Shown: positions 17,862-27,542 of the stretch, piece after piece
Numbering within the stretch: position 1 is the first letter of the stretch
Layout of the letters: each line of letters starts with the position of its first letter
Origin: an uncultured Paracoccaceae bacterium
GTDB lineage: Bacteria > Pseudomonadota > Alphaproteobacteria > Rhodobacterales > Rhodobacteraceae
Length of the DNA: 54,658 nucleotides
Reading direction: 5' to 3'
Assembly: GCA_937883775.1 (NCBI GenBank)
Contig: CAKZXZ010000165.1
Coordinates: 1-54,658 of the forward strand
Position numbers and translations under genes: made by a program
The notes under the pieces: generated by a model
Told to the model about the DNA's origin: nothing
What the model saw: only the letters and a program-made list of their open reading frames with translations
Databases searched by the model: none

Positions 17862-18962
17862 TTACCTCACCACAAAATCGGCATGGAGCGCCCCTGCAGC
17901 TTTGATGCTTTTCAGAATATCGATCATGTCTCGTGGTGCGACGCCCAGCGCATTCAGCCCTGCGATCACTTCGGATAGGGACGTGCCACCGCGCACCTCT
18001 GCCAAGCCGATCCCCGGTTCGTCTTCGATACCTGCCCGCGTGCGCGGTACGATGACGGTTTCGCCTTCTGCAAACGGGTTTGGCTGTACCGCGATTGGCG
18101 CTTCCTCGATCCGCAGCGTCAAATTGCCTTGGGAAACAGCGACACGCGAGATGCGAACATCCTCTCCCATCACAATCGTTCCTGAGCGCTGATCGACAAC
18201 CACGCGCGCCCTGCGTTCCGGCTCGACCAGAATATTCTCGACCCGGCCCAACGCATGCGCGGGCGATGCCATACGGGTGGCGTCAATATCCAACTCAACG
18301 GTCCCCGCATCAGACATGACGGCCACGCGGCGCCCAAATTCGGTGTTGATCGCGCGTTCGATGCGAGATGCCGTGGTGAAATCCGGTGTTCGCAAAGCCA
18401 AACGAATTGAACTGAGCGCGCTGAAATCAAACGCAATTTCACGCTCAACACGGGCACCATCTGGCACAACACCTGCTGTTGGAACGCCTTGCACAACTTG
18501 TGCGGCCTCGCCTTCAGCAGCCGCCCCGCCCGCGATTACAGTGCCTTGCGCCACCGCATAAATCTGCCCGTCTGCCGCGTTGAGCGGGGTCATCACCAGC
18601 GTCCCGCCCAAAAGGCTTTTTGCATCGCCAATTGCAGAAACCGTGATGTCGATCTTGCTTCCCGCCCGCGCGAAAGGTGGCAGGCTTGCAGTGACAAAAA
18701 CCGCCGCGACATTCTTGGGGCGAAATTGCTCTCCGGCGACGTTGACGCCAAGACGCTCAAGAATGTTCGACATGATTTCTTCGGTAAACGGTGCGTTGCG
18801 CAGACCGTCACCGGTTCCGTTCAGACCGACGACAAGACCATAGCCGACAAGGTCGTTCCCGCGCACGCCGTCGAACTCTACGAGGTCTTTCAAGCGGATC
18901 GGGCTGGCCCCCGCCATTAGCGGCAATAAGGTAAGAACGGCGGCAAGAAAAAGACGCATCAT
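17862..18962 (-). CDS. flgI: Flagellar P-ring protein FlgI
   Basis: This 366-residue periplasmic protein builds the P ring around the distal rod in the peptidoglycan layer. A Sec signal peptide (about 1-19, ending AGA) precedes SPIRLKDLVEFDGVRGNDLVG, the usual mature N terminus. Further family blocks are GLVVGLNGTGDG and the C-terminal GVAPRDMIDILKSIKAAGALHA. It is the last gene of the flgE-flgK-flgL-flgI unit and overlaps flgL by 4 nt. Confidence 0.97.
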   Translation of the reverse strand: MMRLFLAAVLTLLPLMAGASPIRLKDLVEFDGVRGNDLVGYGLVVGLNGTGDGLRNAPFTEEIMSNILERLGVNVAGEQFRPKNVAAVFVTASLPPFARAGSKIDITVSAIGDAKSLLGGTLVMTPLNAADGQIYAVAQGTVIAGGAAAEGEAAQVVQGVPTAGVVPDGARVEREIAFDFSALSSIRLALRTPDFTTASRIERAINTEFGRRVAVMSDAGTVELDIDATRMASPAHALGRVENILVEPERRARVVVDQRSGTIVMGEDVRISRVAVSQGNLTLRIEEAPIAVQPNPFAEGETVIVPRTRAGIEDEPGIGLAEVRGGTSLSEVIAGLNALGVAPRDMIDILKSIKAAGALHADFVVR

Positions 18963-19966
18963 CTGAGGAAATCCGATAGGTTCAGGCGCGAAAGACGCGC
19001 GGTCATGGTGTAAAGCAACTCAAGACTGCTTTCGACATTCTGCAATTCTGTTGCGGCTTCGTACGGATCGATCGCCGTGATCGAACTGTGCGCCAATTCG
19101 ACTGCATGCCGTTCTGTTCCGATTTCAGTGAGCCGATTTTCCAGCAGCGCCTGATTGGTGCCGATACGGCCTTGTTGCTCGATCAGTTTGGCGTTCGCAC
19201 CAATAAGCGTTTCGGCCGATGTTGCCGCAAGCGTTGCCCGTTCTGAGTCCGGAAGCGTATTGCTATTTTCCGAAACGATCGCAGCCATAACAAAGCCACG
19301 TAGCGTTTCTTTAATATCGTCATCAATGGCAGTCAGCGGTTCACTGACCAAAACGCCTTCACCAACGACAAGGGCCGATGCTGGAACAGTCGCGCCTTGA
19401 TAATGATTGGTCTCAAACGCGCCGCCTGTTTGAAACCAGGTCTCAAGCGTGGTTGAAATATCCGCTGCCGTTGTCAGGCCGTTAACGGCTGCCTTTGCTG
19501 CGGTCATAATATCAGCAGCAGGTGAAAGTGGTTTGGTATCAATGTCCTGACCTGCAAGCAAAGTCCGTCCAGAGATTTGTGTATTCAGGGCGGAGACAAC
19601 GCTTGCAAATTCGACCTCGGCCGCTTGGCTGGATGCGGACAGCAGTTTTGAATTGCCACTGTTGGCGCTTGATAGCAGGCGCGGCGCCATTTCACTACTG
19701 CGTGCGTTTACCTGCTCAAGAACCGCCTGAAGCCCGTCGGTCAACAAGACCGCCTGCTGGCTGGATTGTTCATAGCCCGACAGCCGGGTCAACGATGCCT
19801 CAAGGCCTGCAAGGAGTCGGAATCCACCCTGCACAGCGTCGGTGAGATCGTGGTGTTGCCCCGTCGCAATTTCTTTGGTGAGCCGCTGAAAATCACTGCG
19901 CAGGTCTGCATTATGACGGCGCATCGACATGCTTTGTGCCAGATCACCGATGCTCGAAATTGTCAT
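18959..19966 (-). CDS. flgL: Hook-filament junction protein FlgL (HAP3)
   Basis: This 335-residue flagellin-like protein links FlgK to the filament. The N-terminal helix (SIGDLAQSMSMRRHNADLRS) and C-terminal helix (TELQNVESSLELLYTMTARL) are the conserved coiled-coil ends of the flagellin superfamily. The centre lacks flagellin-type length, and the flgK neighbour supports FlgL rather than FliC. There are 2 nt between the flgK stop and this start. Confidence 0.92.
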   Translation of the reverse strand: MTISSIGDLAQSMSMRRHNADLRSDFQRLTKEIATGQHHDLTDAVQGGFRLLAGLEASLTRLSGYEQSSQQAVLLTDGLQAVLEQVNARSSEMAPRLLSSANSGNSKLLSASSQAAEVEFASVVSALNTQISGRTLLAGQDIDTKPLSPAADIMTAAKAAVNGLTTAADISTTLETWFQTGGAFETNHYQGATVPASALVVGEGVLVSEPLTAIDDDIKETLRGFVMAAIVSENSNTLPDSERATLAATSAETLIGANAKLIEQQGRIGTNQALLENRLTEIGTERHAVELAHSSITAIDPYEAATELQNVESSLELLYTMTARLSRLNLSDFLR

Positions 19967-19968
19967 GC

Positions 19969-21417
19969 TTAAATCCTTAACAGCGCGTCGATCATTTCGC
20001 CGACGGTTTGGATTACCCGAGCATTGGCAGAATAAGCCTGTTCGATCAAAAGCAGCTTCTGCATTTCCTGATCGGTATCGACACCATTTTCCAGCTCAGC
20101 AGAACGAAAGCCGTTTTGTTGGGTCGTCGCGAAAAGAACCTCAGATCCGGTATCAAGTTTTTGCCGCCCAAGTTCGGATAAAAAATCGGCATTTAAACCA
20201 GTGAGAGAGCGCGCACTTGTTGTAAATCCCCCTGACTGCGTCGGATTGAGTGCCTGCAGCGCATCAACCATTGCTGTCAAACGGCTGCTATCCCCCGGTG
20301 CGCCCTGAACCGCCGCGCCCAGACCATCACGCAGTCGCCAAAGATCACCACCCTGACTTGGATCCAGGCCCGCGTTAACCTTAACGCGGGCGGCGAGGCC
20401 TGTTTCATCTGCGATGTTTAAGGCGGCTCCACCATCTGTGAAGAACCCCGGATCACCAGGTGCGCGTGTCGCATCGACCGCGGTAGATTCAAAACGGCCA
20501 ATCAGGTCGCGCGCAACCGCATCAATCTGGCGCTGGGCCGTCACTGCCAGCTCGTCGCGCACCTCAAAATGCCCAGCAAGTGAACCACCGGCAAAAACTG
20601 TTGCGGCATCAACAGGTGTGCCATTGATCTCAAGGCCGCCAAGAAGGCCGTTGTCCTGGGTCATTTGCGGGACAATCAGTCCAGAGGCGTTAAATGTAAT
20701 GTCACTGACCTGTCCACTTAACAGCTGTGTGCCGCCGGTCGTAAAAAGTGAAATCTGGCCATTGTCGCCGTGCACCTCGCGCAGTGGAACAATGCGGCTT
20801 ACATCGTCAAGAAGTGCTGCGCGATGATCTTCAAGTGCCGCGGTTGAATGACCGCCCAGGCCACGCCTGGCAATGTCAAAGTTAAGATCACGGATCTGGC
20901 CAAGCTTCGTCGTGAGCGCATTAACCTCGGTCGCGATGCTGGTGTCTGCATCCATACGAAGTGACTGAATATCCTCGGATACTGCATTTATATGATCCGC
21001 CACAGACCCTGCAGCCGTCACCACAGCGCGCAAATGCGCATCAGATGCCGGTTGGCTGGTCGCCTGAATCAGATCGCGCTCAAAAGCATTTATCTTGGTG
21101 GACAGCGAGTTTGCGTCAGTGGGTATTCCAACGCTTGTCTCAACGCGTTGGAAGAAGCTGTTGCGCGTTTGTGCGTTCGCTACATCCGCATCAGCGTGCC
21201 TGCGGTCCGTAAGCAACGCCTGGTCGACGACACGATTTACCCCTGCAACCGAAACGCCCCCCGACAACGTGCCACCATCGCGCGCCGAGAGTTCAATCTC
21301 TCGGCGGGCATAGTCGGGGTTGGTTACATTGGCGAGGTTGGCCGATACCAGCTCTGCCGATCGCGATACAGCGGTCAGCCCGGATAGAGCGTTTGAAAGA
21401 GAAGAAGAAATGCTCAT
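19969..21417 (-). CDS. flgK: Hook-associated protein FlgK (HAP1)
   Basis: This 482-residue protein forms the first hook-filament junction ring. The N terminus carries the rod/hook motif (SLSNALSGLTAVSRSAELVS, then ANLANVTNPDYARRE), and the C terminus the matching half (DTDQEMQKLLLIEQAYSANA), so both coiled-coil ends are intact. It lies between flgE and flgL in one leftward unit, 28 nt downstream of flgE. Confidence 0.95.
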   Translation of the reverse strand: MSISSSLSNALSGLTAVSRSAELVSANLANVTNPDYARREIELSARDGGTLSGGVSVAGVNRVVDQALLTDRRHADADVANAQTRNSFFQRVETSVGIPTDANSLSTKINAFERDLIQATSQPASDAHLRAVVTAAGSVADHINAVSEDIQSLRMDADTSIATEVNALTTKLGQIRDLNFDIARRGLGGHSTAALEDHRAALLDDVSRIVPLREVHGDNGQISLFTTGGTQLLSGQVSDITFNASGLIVPQMTQDNGLLGGLEINGTPVDAATVFAGGSLAGHFEVRDELAVTAQRQIDAVARDLIGRFESTAVDATRAPGDPGFFTDGGAALNIADETGLAARVKVNAGLDPSQGGDLWRLRDGLGAAVQGAPGDSSRLTAMVDALQALNPTQSGGFTTSARSLTGLNADFLSELGRQKLDTGSEVLFATTQQNGFRSAELENGVDTDQEMQKLLLIEQAYSANARVIQTVGEMIDALLRI

Positions 21418-21445
21418 CGCGTCATCCTTTCAGGACTACCGGCGC

Positions 21446-22747
21446 TTAGCGTTTGATGTTCGTTGTTTCCTGCAACATCTCGTCCACAGTCTGGATGACC
21501 TTTGCGTTCGATGAATAAGCGCGCTGGGTTTGGATCAGTTGTGTCAGCTCACCCGCAACATCCGTGGCCGATTCTTCACGCGCAAAGCCGACCACATCAC
21601 CGGTTGGCCCATCGCCGGCATCCCACAAGAAGAAAGATCCGCTTTCTGGTGAAGCCTGATAGGTTTGATGATCCAGCGGAATAAGTCCATTTGGATTTGG
21701 CACGTCAATCAGGGGTACCTGATAGATGACGCGATTGAGGCCGATATCGAAGAAGGCATGCACAAAACCGTTCTCATCCACCTCGACCGAGGTCATGTTC
21801 CCGATTGGTGAGCCATCTTTGTTGATGTTCACCGGTGCAAACTTATCGGACAGCTGGGTAATCCCGTTTGAATCGCCATAGACACCGATGTTGATGTTAA
21901 TCGGCCCCCCCGCGACATTGACTGTGATATCGCCGGTCGCTGCATTATACCCAACACCGCTTGTCATGCTCACATTCGACAAGGTGCCGCCACCCGTGCG
22001 GCTGTCTTGGAACTGCAGAACATATTCACCGATTGTGACGCCCGGCTGTGCAGAGTCAGTGACGACCATTGTCCATTCATTCGACGAGCCGCTGGAAGGG
22101 ATCGTAGGCGTAAACTCTACCATCACATTCTTCGAGGTTCCTAGGTTATCGAAGTATTCAACCGAAAGATCTTTGGGGCCGCCGACACTTGTCGAAGAAG
22201 TCTCTGTTGCAGGCAGATTCATCCCAAGCGTCATCCGTGTCGTCGGTTTGCCACCGAACTGGTTGACGTTGATCTGTACTGGTTCAAGCCCGTCTGAGGT
22301 ATCGCGGGGATAGGTTGGCATCGTGCCATCGGAAAGCGCAGGCCACCCCATCAAAACAAGGCCGGATTCGGTTTTCAAAAAGCCATCGGCATCGGTTCGG
22401 AACGATCCGGTTGTGGTCATGAAAAGGGGGTTCTCACCATTTTCGACGCCCACAGCAGCTTCGGATGTGACGGGAAGCATGCCGCGCCCGCGAACGGCAA
22501 GATCGGTTGCGTTGGATGTCGAAACCAGAGGGCCGCGTTCGTCGATCAAGCGCTGTGTTGTAACGCGCACGCCACCTGCAGAATAAGAGCCCGTGCCGCT
22601 TGTGATAACCATCGAATGGAAATCCGCCGAGGCACGTTTATAACCGTATGTGGCTGAGTTTGCGATATTGTCGGAAATTGTTGCCAGACGGCTTGCATTA
22701 GCCGCAAGGCCTGCAACGCCCGCATTAAGCGAGGAAGAAATTGTCAT
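21446..22747 (-). CDS. flgE: Flagellar hook protein FlgE
   Basis: This 433-residue protein has the flagellar rod/hook N-terminal motif (GVAGLAANASRLATISDNIANS) and the C-terminal motif (LTQLIQTQRAYSSNAKVIQT). FlgE D1/D2 sequences lie between them (MTLGMNLPATE, SVEVDENGFVHAFF). It polymerises into the curved hook outside the cell. It is the first gene of flgE-flgK-flgL-flgI, and a CtrA-like site lies 61-75 nt upstream of its ATG. Confidence 0.96.
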   Translation of the reverse strand: MTISSSLNAGVAGLAANASRLATISDNIANSATYGYKRASADFHSMVITSGTGSYSAGGVRVTTQRLIDERGPLVSTSNATDLAVRGRGMLPVTSEAAVGVENGENPLFMTTTGSFRTDADGFLKTESGLVLMGWPALSDGTMPTYPRDTSDGLEPVQINVNQFGGKPTTRMTLGMNLPATETSSTSVGGPKDLSVEYFDNLGTSKNVMVEFTPTIPSSGSSNEWTMVVTDSAQPGVTIGEYVLQFQDSRTGGGTLSNVSMTSGVGYNAATGDITVNVAGGPININIGVYGDSNGITQLSDKFAPVNINKDGSPIGNMTSVEVDENGFVHAFFDIGLNRVIYQVPLIDVPNPNGLIPLDHQTYQASPESGSFFLWDAGDGPTGDVVGFAREESATDVAGELTQLIQTQRAYSSNAKVIQTVDEMLQETTNIKR

Positions 22748-22807
22748 AAGGTGCGCCTTTCTGCTGCATCAACCGATTGGTCTGGCACAACAGTTAAGGG
22801 CGCAGGT

Positions 22808-22822
22808 TTAACACCAGCCTAA
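22808..22822. promoter_or_regulatory. CtrA-like box upstream of flgE
   Basis: TTAA-N7-CTAA (22808-22822, followed by C) matches 7 of 8 bases of the CtrA consensus TTAA-N7-TTAA. It lies 61-75 nt upstream of the flgE start in a 95-bp gap. No footprint evidence exists here. Confidence 0.4.
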
Positions 22823-22842
22823 CATCTAAAATTGAACTTACT

Positions 22843-23691
22843 TTAGCGCAGCACAATCACCTCGACCCGATCATTCATCACCGCCATTGTATCAGCAACT
22901 GATGGGATCTGACTTGCGTGACCACGCACCGTTCGGATCCGATCATTGGCAAAGCCGGAAGCTGACATTAGTAGCCGCATCTCACGGGCCCGGTTCATCG
23001 AGATATCCCACGTCGCATTCTTCTTGAGAACAATAGGCTGCGCGCGCATGTGTCCAGCGATGGCGATATCGTTGCTGATTGTCCCAAGAACACGTGTCAG
23101 CATTTCGCCAAGTGCAATCATCAGCTTTGTCGGCTCTGCCCCATTCACAAAGAGCGGTTTATCCGGTTGGGACCGTAATTCGATCAGCAGACCTTCTTCA
23201 GTGCGCTTGGTCACGATATGTCGAAGCAAGTCCTGATCCACCATGCTTTCACCGCTGTTCGCGGCAAGCATCTCTTGCACAGAACTCAACGCGCTGGCGT
23301 CTTCTTCCGCGCCGTCATTCTTGCCCTTTGCATCAGCGTTATCATTGACGCCCGTGGCCCCTTTCGACTTATTCGAAGCCGTCGGCACCTGCTTGCTCGC
23401 CCCGGTACCATTCTGCGCCATGGTTTCTTCTGAAAAGATGCTGTCACCCCCAAAGGCACCATCGCCACCACCTGAGATCCGATTGATCGGAATCGTCGGC
23501 GAGAAGTAATCAGCAACGCCCTTGCGTTGTTTTTCCGTTGTTGCATTCAACAGCCACATCAGCATGAAAAAGGCCATCATTGCGGTCACGAAGTCAGCAT
23601 AGGCGACCTTCCAGGCACCCCCATGATGACCGCCACCTTGAACGATCTTTTTCTTTTTGATGATGACTGGTGCGTTTTTTTGCACACCCAT
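22843..23691 (-). CDS. motB: Flagellar stator protein MotB
   Basis: This 282-residue protein has a short basic cytoplasmic N terminus (KKKKIVQGGGHHGG) and a single TM helix carrying the proton-binding Asp33 in YADFVTAMMAFF. An acidic linker and an OmpA-like peptidoglycan-binding domain (about 150-282) follow. It forms the stator channel with MotA, which is encoded 5 kb away on the other strand. The ATG at 23691 is preferred; an in-frame TTG at 23715 would add 8 residues. It is a single-gene unit between flgE and fliP. Confidence 0.93.
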   Translation of the reverse strand: MGVQKNAPVIIKKKKIVQGGGHHGGAWKVAYADFVTAMMAFFMLMWLLNATTEKQRKGVADYFSPTIPINRISGGGDGAFGGDSIFSEETMAQNGTGASKQVPTASNKSKGATGVNDNADAKGKNDGAEEDASALSSVQEMLAANSGESMVDQDLLRHIVTKRTEEGLLIELRSQPDKPLFVNGAEPTKLMIALGEMLTRVLGTISNDIAIAGHMRAQPIVLKKNATWDISMNRAREMRLLMSASGFANDRIRTVRGHASQIPSVADTMAVMNDRVEVIVLR

Positions 23692-23771
23692 CACACCACC
23701 ACATTTTTCACCCAAGAGCAGTCTTAGGCGGCAAATGTGAAGGGCGGCTTAACAACTAAAATGCAAACTTC

Positions 23772-24500
23772 TTAGAAGTAGCTGCGCACAAGGCTCCCGG
23801 CGATAAGGCTCCACCCGTCTGCAACAACGAAGAAAGCAAGCTTGAACGGCAGCGAAACGATTGCGGGGGGGACCATCATCATACCCATCGACATCAACAC
23901 GGCTGCTACCACTAGGTCGATAACAAGGAAGGGCAGGAAGATCAGAAAGCCGATCTGAAAGGCACGTTCGATCTCGCTAATCAGAAAAGATGGGACAAGC
24001 AGCGATAATGGCACATCCGCGTCAGTGACAGAAATGTCAGTTGCTGCACGTAGATCAGCAAGACTGAGGAACGTTTCGGGATCGACCCGTGCTGACATGA
24101 ACTCGCGGAATGGTGTGATCCCAAGTTGAAATGCCTCTTCGATCGCAATTTCTTCGGCCATCAGCGGAACCATCCCGGCATTCCATGCTGATGTGAAAAC
24201 AGGCTCCATCACGAAGTAAGTTAGAAACAGGGCCAAACTGATAATCAGCATATTCGGCGGTGATTGCTGCAGTCCAATCGCTTGCCGCAGGATTGCAAGA
24301 ACAGTCACGATGAACGGAAAGCAGGTAATCATCATCGCGAGTCCGGGTACCAGACTAAGGATCGTCACGAGCACCAAAAGCTGGATGCTTCGCGCCGCCA
24401 ACGAGCTGTCATCACCCAATGATAGTGTGACTTCCTGAGCGGAAGCAGGCAGCGCCAAGCAGCCCAAAGCCAGCAAAAGCAAAGCGCATCGCAGGATCAT
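23772..24500 (-). CDS. fliP: Flagellar export gate protein FliP
   Basis: This 242-residue protein has a cleavable signal peptide (about 1-21, ending PASA) and four membrane segments. Conserved blocks include PGLAMMITCFPFIVTVLAILRQAIG and the C-terminal LPFKLAFFVVADGW. Five FliP subunits form the core of the export gate with FliQ and FliR, both encoded in other operons of this window. It overlaps fliN by 4 nt, and no fliO gene precedes it. Confidence 0.96.
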   Translation of the reverse strand: MILRCALLLLALGCLALPASAQEVTLSLGDDSSLAARSIQLLVLVTILSLVPGLAMMITCFPFIVTVLAILRQAIGLQQSPPNMLIISLALFLTYFVMEPVFTSAWNAGMVPLMAEEIAIEEAFQLGITPFREFMSARVDPETFLSLADLRAATDISVTDADVPLSLLVPSFLISEIERAFQIGFLIFLPFLVIDLVVAAVLMSMGMMMVPPAIVSLPFKLAFFVVADGWSLIAGSLVRSYF

Positions 24501-24760
24501 TCTGCAGCGCCGCCCAAGCCCGTTACCTCGGTCAGCCGTACGGCCAACTGCCCGCCTTCCCCATCGATCTCCTGGAGCTCACCACGTGCAATCAGCTTAT
24601 CACCAATATACAGTTCGACCGGGTCGTCGATGCGACGATCCAGCGTCAGAATCGCGTTCTCGTCTAAAGACAAAAGCTCTTTCACGGTTGGTCTGGCCGT
24701 CCCGACCGAGATCGTGACTTCAATCGGGACGTCTTTGAAACCGGAGGTGTCAGACGGCAT
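24497..24760 (-). CDS. fliN: Flagellar switch protein FliN
   Basis: This 87-residue protein consists of little more than the SpoA (FliN/FliM C-terminal) domain: VPIEVTISVGTARPTVKELL and the C-terminal VRLTEV. It forms the base of the C ring and receives export cargo through FliH. The ATG at 24760 is selected because GAGGAG lies 7 nt upstream. The alternative ATG at 24766 would be only 1 nt from that site. It overlaps fliH by 11 nt and fliP by 4 nt. No fliM gene is near. Confidence 0.92.
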   Translation of the reverse strand: MPSDTSGFKDVPIEVTISVGTARPTVKELLSLDENAILTLDRRIDDPVELYIGDKLIARGELQEIDGEGGQLAVRLTEVTGLGGAAE

Positions 24761-25361
24761 TTGCATGCTCCTCAGAGAGGTTTGGTTGCAAGGTGTAGAA
24801 ATCGGAAATCGCGGTCGCAATCTCAGCACTCAGGGCGGGAAGATCGATCTGATGTTGGATCGCGCCCAGATCCAGATTGGCTTGTCCCGGCATAAGTGTC
24901 GCTTCATCCACAAGGCGAAGCGGCAGGTCCGTATGCCCTTCCAGTGCTGCTTCAAGCGATGCACGATCTTCTGGCGCAATGCGTATTGTCAGCTCTGTCT
25001 CAAGGCTTGATTCAGCCGTAGCGAGCACCTTCTCGACGATCAGCGGCGCAAGGCTGCCCTGTGCGATTTGCGGCAAGATATTCGTTGCCAATTGCTCCAT
25101 CAGCGGTCGCAAGGCAGCAAGAGTATGAGCTTTTGCCTCAGCCAATGTGAAAGACAAATCCGACAGGGTCTGTGTCGCGGCAGTTTCAATGGCTGCCGCA
25201 CCATCTGTCATTGCGGCATTGGCGTCGTCCCAACCGGCTTTAAAGCCTGTCTCATACGCTTCAAGACGCTGATCTTCGGACAGGCCTGCGCCGCCTTCCG
25301 CAGACGAAGCTGGTCTGACAGGTGTGCTGAAATCCTCATATGCGTAAAGCTGGTCGGTCAT
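24750..25361 (-). CDS. fliH: FliH-like flagellar export regulator
   Basis: This 203-residue soluble protein has a variable N terminus, a helical Ala-rich middle (about 25-105) with small-residue spacing (YETGFKAGWDDANAA), and a C-terminal FliH/V-ATPase-E-like domain (about 105-190). It would hold the FliI ATPase inactive and dock it to FliN. Identity rests on pattern and on the fliF-fliH-fliN-fliP order, since FliH sequences are weakly conserved. Confidence 0.8.
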   Translation of the reverse strand: MTDQLYAYEDFSTPVRPASSAEGGAGLSEDQRLEAYETGFKAGWDDANAAMTDGAAAIETAATQTLSDLSFTLAEAKAHTLAALRPLMEQLATNILPQIAQGSLAPLIVEKVLATAESSLETELTIRIAPEDRASLEAALEGHTDLPLRLVDEATLMPGQANLDLGAIQHQIDLPALSAEIATAISDFYTLQPNLSEEHANAV

Positions 25362-26923
25362 GCGGTTTCCTCTTCCATCCAGTTGCGGAGGATCTCCATC
25401 GTTTCATCTTGCCGTTCTTCGATCATCTGGCGCAGGCGCAAGACAGGATCTTCCGATGTCACACTGCCTGTTTGCACACTGGGTGCTATCACTTCGCCAG
25501 TCTGCATTGTCGTGCCGGTCAAAGCCGGAAGCGCCCCATCCGGAGCATTAGCCAAATCCACTGGTGCGGGCAGGCTGGCTGTGGCTGAACTTGTCAAAAT
25601 TGGCCTGACGACAAACAGCCCAAGAACAAGAGAGGTGAGCGCCAGAACGCAGACCTGAATGATAGACATCAAATCGATAGTGATACCGTCAAGCATGGAT
25701 CCCGCTGCTGGGGTCCCAGGCAGCTCCAGTGGCGCCATTTCGAGCGATTTCAGCGTGATGACGTCACCGCGCGCTTCGTCAAACCCGATGGCAGAAGCGA
25801 CGAGATCGCGCAGCGTTTCCATCTCGGTTTCGTTACGTGGCGTCCATGTTGTTGTGCCATCTTCATTGGTCGTGCGGATGCCGTCGACCATCACGGCGAC
25901 CGTCAGGCGTTTGATCGCACCGGGGCCGCGCAACACTTCGCGCTGGGTTTCTGATACTTCAAAGTTTATCCGCTCCCGCGTTTCCGAGTTTTGCGAAGAC
26001 GAAGCCCCGCCGCCCCCTGCCGCATCGCCATCTGGCAGGTTCGATGCAACTGTGACACCGCCCGCCGCGCTATCGTTTGCCTCGGTCGAGCGTTCTTCCG
26101 TATCAGTGCTGATTGCGACCCGCCCTTCGGGATCAAAGCGACGCTCAACAATGGATTCGCGGTCTGTGATCGTCTCAAGTGACACTTCAACGATGGCCTT
26201 GCCGTAGCCAACATGCGCTTCCAACAACCGCTCGACACTCGCGCGCAAGGCCTGTTCGCGGTCGGCTTTGGCTCCGCTCGACACTGCATCGTCTCGCCCA
26301 ACCAATATGCCATCCTCGGTGATGATCGAAACGTCATCCGGGGTCAGTCCTGAAACGGCCGAAGACACCAGATATTTCAAAGCTTTCGCTTGCCCTGCTG
26401 AAACGCCGTCGCCAGCAGCAGTGACCGTAACCGACGCTGTTGGTTTGATGTTACGTGCAAATGCACGCGATGAAGGTGTCGCAATATGGACGCGCGCGCT
26501 TCTGATCCAAGGGCTGGCGGAAATTGTGCGCGACAGCTCACCCTCTTTGGCGCGCCAGTAGGCTGCATCGAACATTTGCGATGTGGTCCCAAAGCCTGAC
26601 AGCGAATCAAGTAGTTCGTATCCGGCTGATCCATTTGCGGGAATACCGTCTCGTGCCAGGGTCATACGCAACTGATCGCGTTGAGCTTGTGGAACGTAAA
26701 TCGCCCCGCCACGGACTTCGAAAGGGATGCCTGACTGTTCAAGCCTGGCGACAACTTCGCCAGCAGCCCCTTGTTCAAGACCTGAATACAGCAAGGCCAT
26801 ATTCGGAGTTGTGGCCAATCTTGAAACGCCAAGAATCGCGGCGAACATCAAAAGGGTCGCGATGGTGACGAACACTCGACGTTGCAGTGTCAGTGACGAC
26901 CAAACAGAGAGAATCTGCTGCAC
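25358..26923 (-). CDS. fliF: Flagellar MS-ring protein FliF
   Basis: This 521-residue protein has two TM helices (about 18-38 and 415-438) flanking a large periplasmic ring-building region (LYSGLEQGAAGEVVARLEQS, AYWRAKEGELSRTI). A cytoplasmic tail ends EILRNWMEEE, the type of C-terminal helix that binds FliG. The GTG start at 26923 is chosen because CAGGAG lies 7 nt upstream. A longer frame from 26992 would add 23 residues encoded partly by the promoter region. It is the first gene of fliF-fliH-fliN-fliP. Confidence 0.95.
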   Translation of the reverse strand: MQQILSVWSSLTLQRRVFVTIATLLMFAAILGVSRLATTPNMALLYSGLEQGAAGEVVARLEQSGIPFEVRGGAIYVPQAQRDQLRMTLARDGIPANGSAGYELLDSLSGFGTTSQMFDAAYWRAKEGELSRTISASPWIRSARVHIATPSSRAFARNIKPTASVTVTAAGDGVSAGQAKALKYLVSSAVSGLTPDDVSIITEDGILVGRDDAVSSGAKADREQALRASVERLLEAHVGYGKAIVEVSLETITDRESIVERRFDPEGRVAISTDTEERSTEANDSAAGGVTVASNLPDGDAAGGGGASSSQNSETRERINFEVSETQREVLRGPGAIKRLTVAVMVDGIRTTNEDGTTTWTPRNETEMETLRDLVASAIGFDEARGDVITLKSLEMAPLELPGTPAAGSMLDGITIDLMSIIQVCVLALTSLVLGLFVVRPILTSSATASLPAPVDLANAPDGALPALTGTTMQTGEVIAPSVQTGSVTSEDPVLRLRQMIEERQDETMEILRNWMEEETA

Positions 26924-26985
26924 GATATAGCTCCTGTAAAGGCGGACCTTCTGCCCGCCGGCTCCTCCTTCATGACGGAATGGCC

Positions 26986-27000
26986 TTAACAATCGGTTAG
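26986..27000. promoter_or_regulatory. CtrA-like box between fliF and fliL
   Basis: TTAAC-N5-GTTAG (26986-27000) matches TTAA-N7-TTAA at 7 of 8 bases and also keeps the flanking C and G. It lies 63 nt upstream of the fliF start and 45 nt upstream of the fliL start, so it could serve both divergent operons. Confidence 0.5.
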
Positions 27001-27044
27001 TGCTCTTCGGTCTATAGATGAGGAAATCGAAAACGAGGGCCGCT

Positions 27045-27542
27045 ATGGCAGATGCTGAAACCGCTCAAGCAGATGGTGCAGAAGAGACACCGAAGAAATC
27101 GCTTAAAATGCCGATCCTTATCGGGCTTATTCTTGCAATCCTCGGCGGTGCCGGAGGTTATTTTGCTGTGCAGATGGGCTTACTTTTCGGCAGTGAAGAT
27201 GCGGCGGCCCATGCCGAAGAAGCGCCGCTGGATGCATTGCCAGACATAACCTTTGTGCCCGTTGATCCGCTTGTTATCTCGCTGAACGAAGATGGTACGA
27301 ATCGCTACTTGAAGTTCCGGGCTCAGCTTGAAGTGGAAGGTGTGGCGGCCGACGATGTGCAGCAGCTTATGCCCCGCGTGGTCGATGTTTTGAACAATTA
27401 CCTAAGGGCTGTTGATATCGCTTTGTTAAGCGAAACATCGGCTTTGGTTTCCTTGCGCGCTCAGATGTTGCGGCGGGTTCAGGTTGTTGTTGGCCATGGC
27501 CGTGTGCGCGACTTGCTCATTATGGAATTTGTGCTGAATTAG
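27045..27542 (+). CDS. fliL: Flagellar basal-body protein FliL
   Basis: This 165-residue protein has a cytoplasmic N terminus, one TM helix (about 23-45) and a periplasmic FliL domain (about 70-165) ending VRDLLIMEFVLN, the typical FliL terminus. FliL encircles and stabilises the MotAB stator. The ATG at 27045 has GAGGG 5 nt upstream; an in-frame ATG at 27018 would add 9 residues. It is the first gene of a long rightward operon reaching flhB and beyond. A second FliL-like gene lies at 36599-37066. Confidence 0.92.
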   Translation: MADAETAQADGAEETPKKSLKMPILIGLILAILGGAGGYFAVQMGLLFGSEDAAAHAEEAPLDALPDITFVPVDPLVISLNEDGTNRYLKFRAQLEVEGVAADDVQQLMPRVVDVLNNYLRAVDIALLSETSALVSLRAQMLRRVQVVVGHGRVRDLLIMEFVLN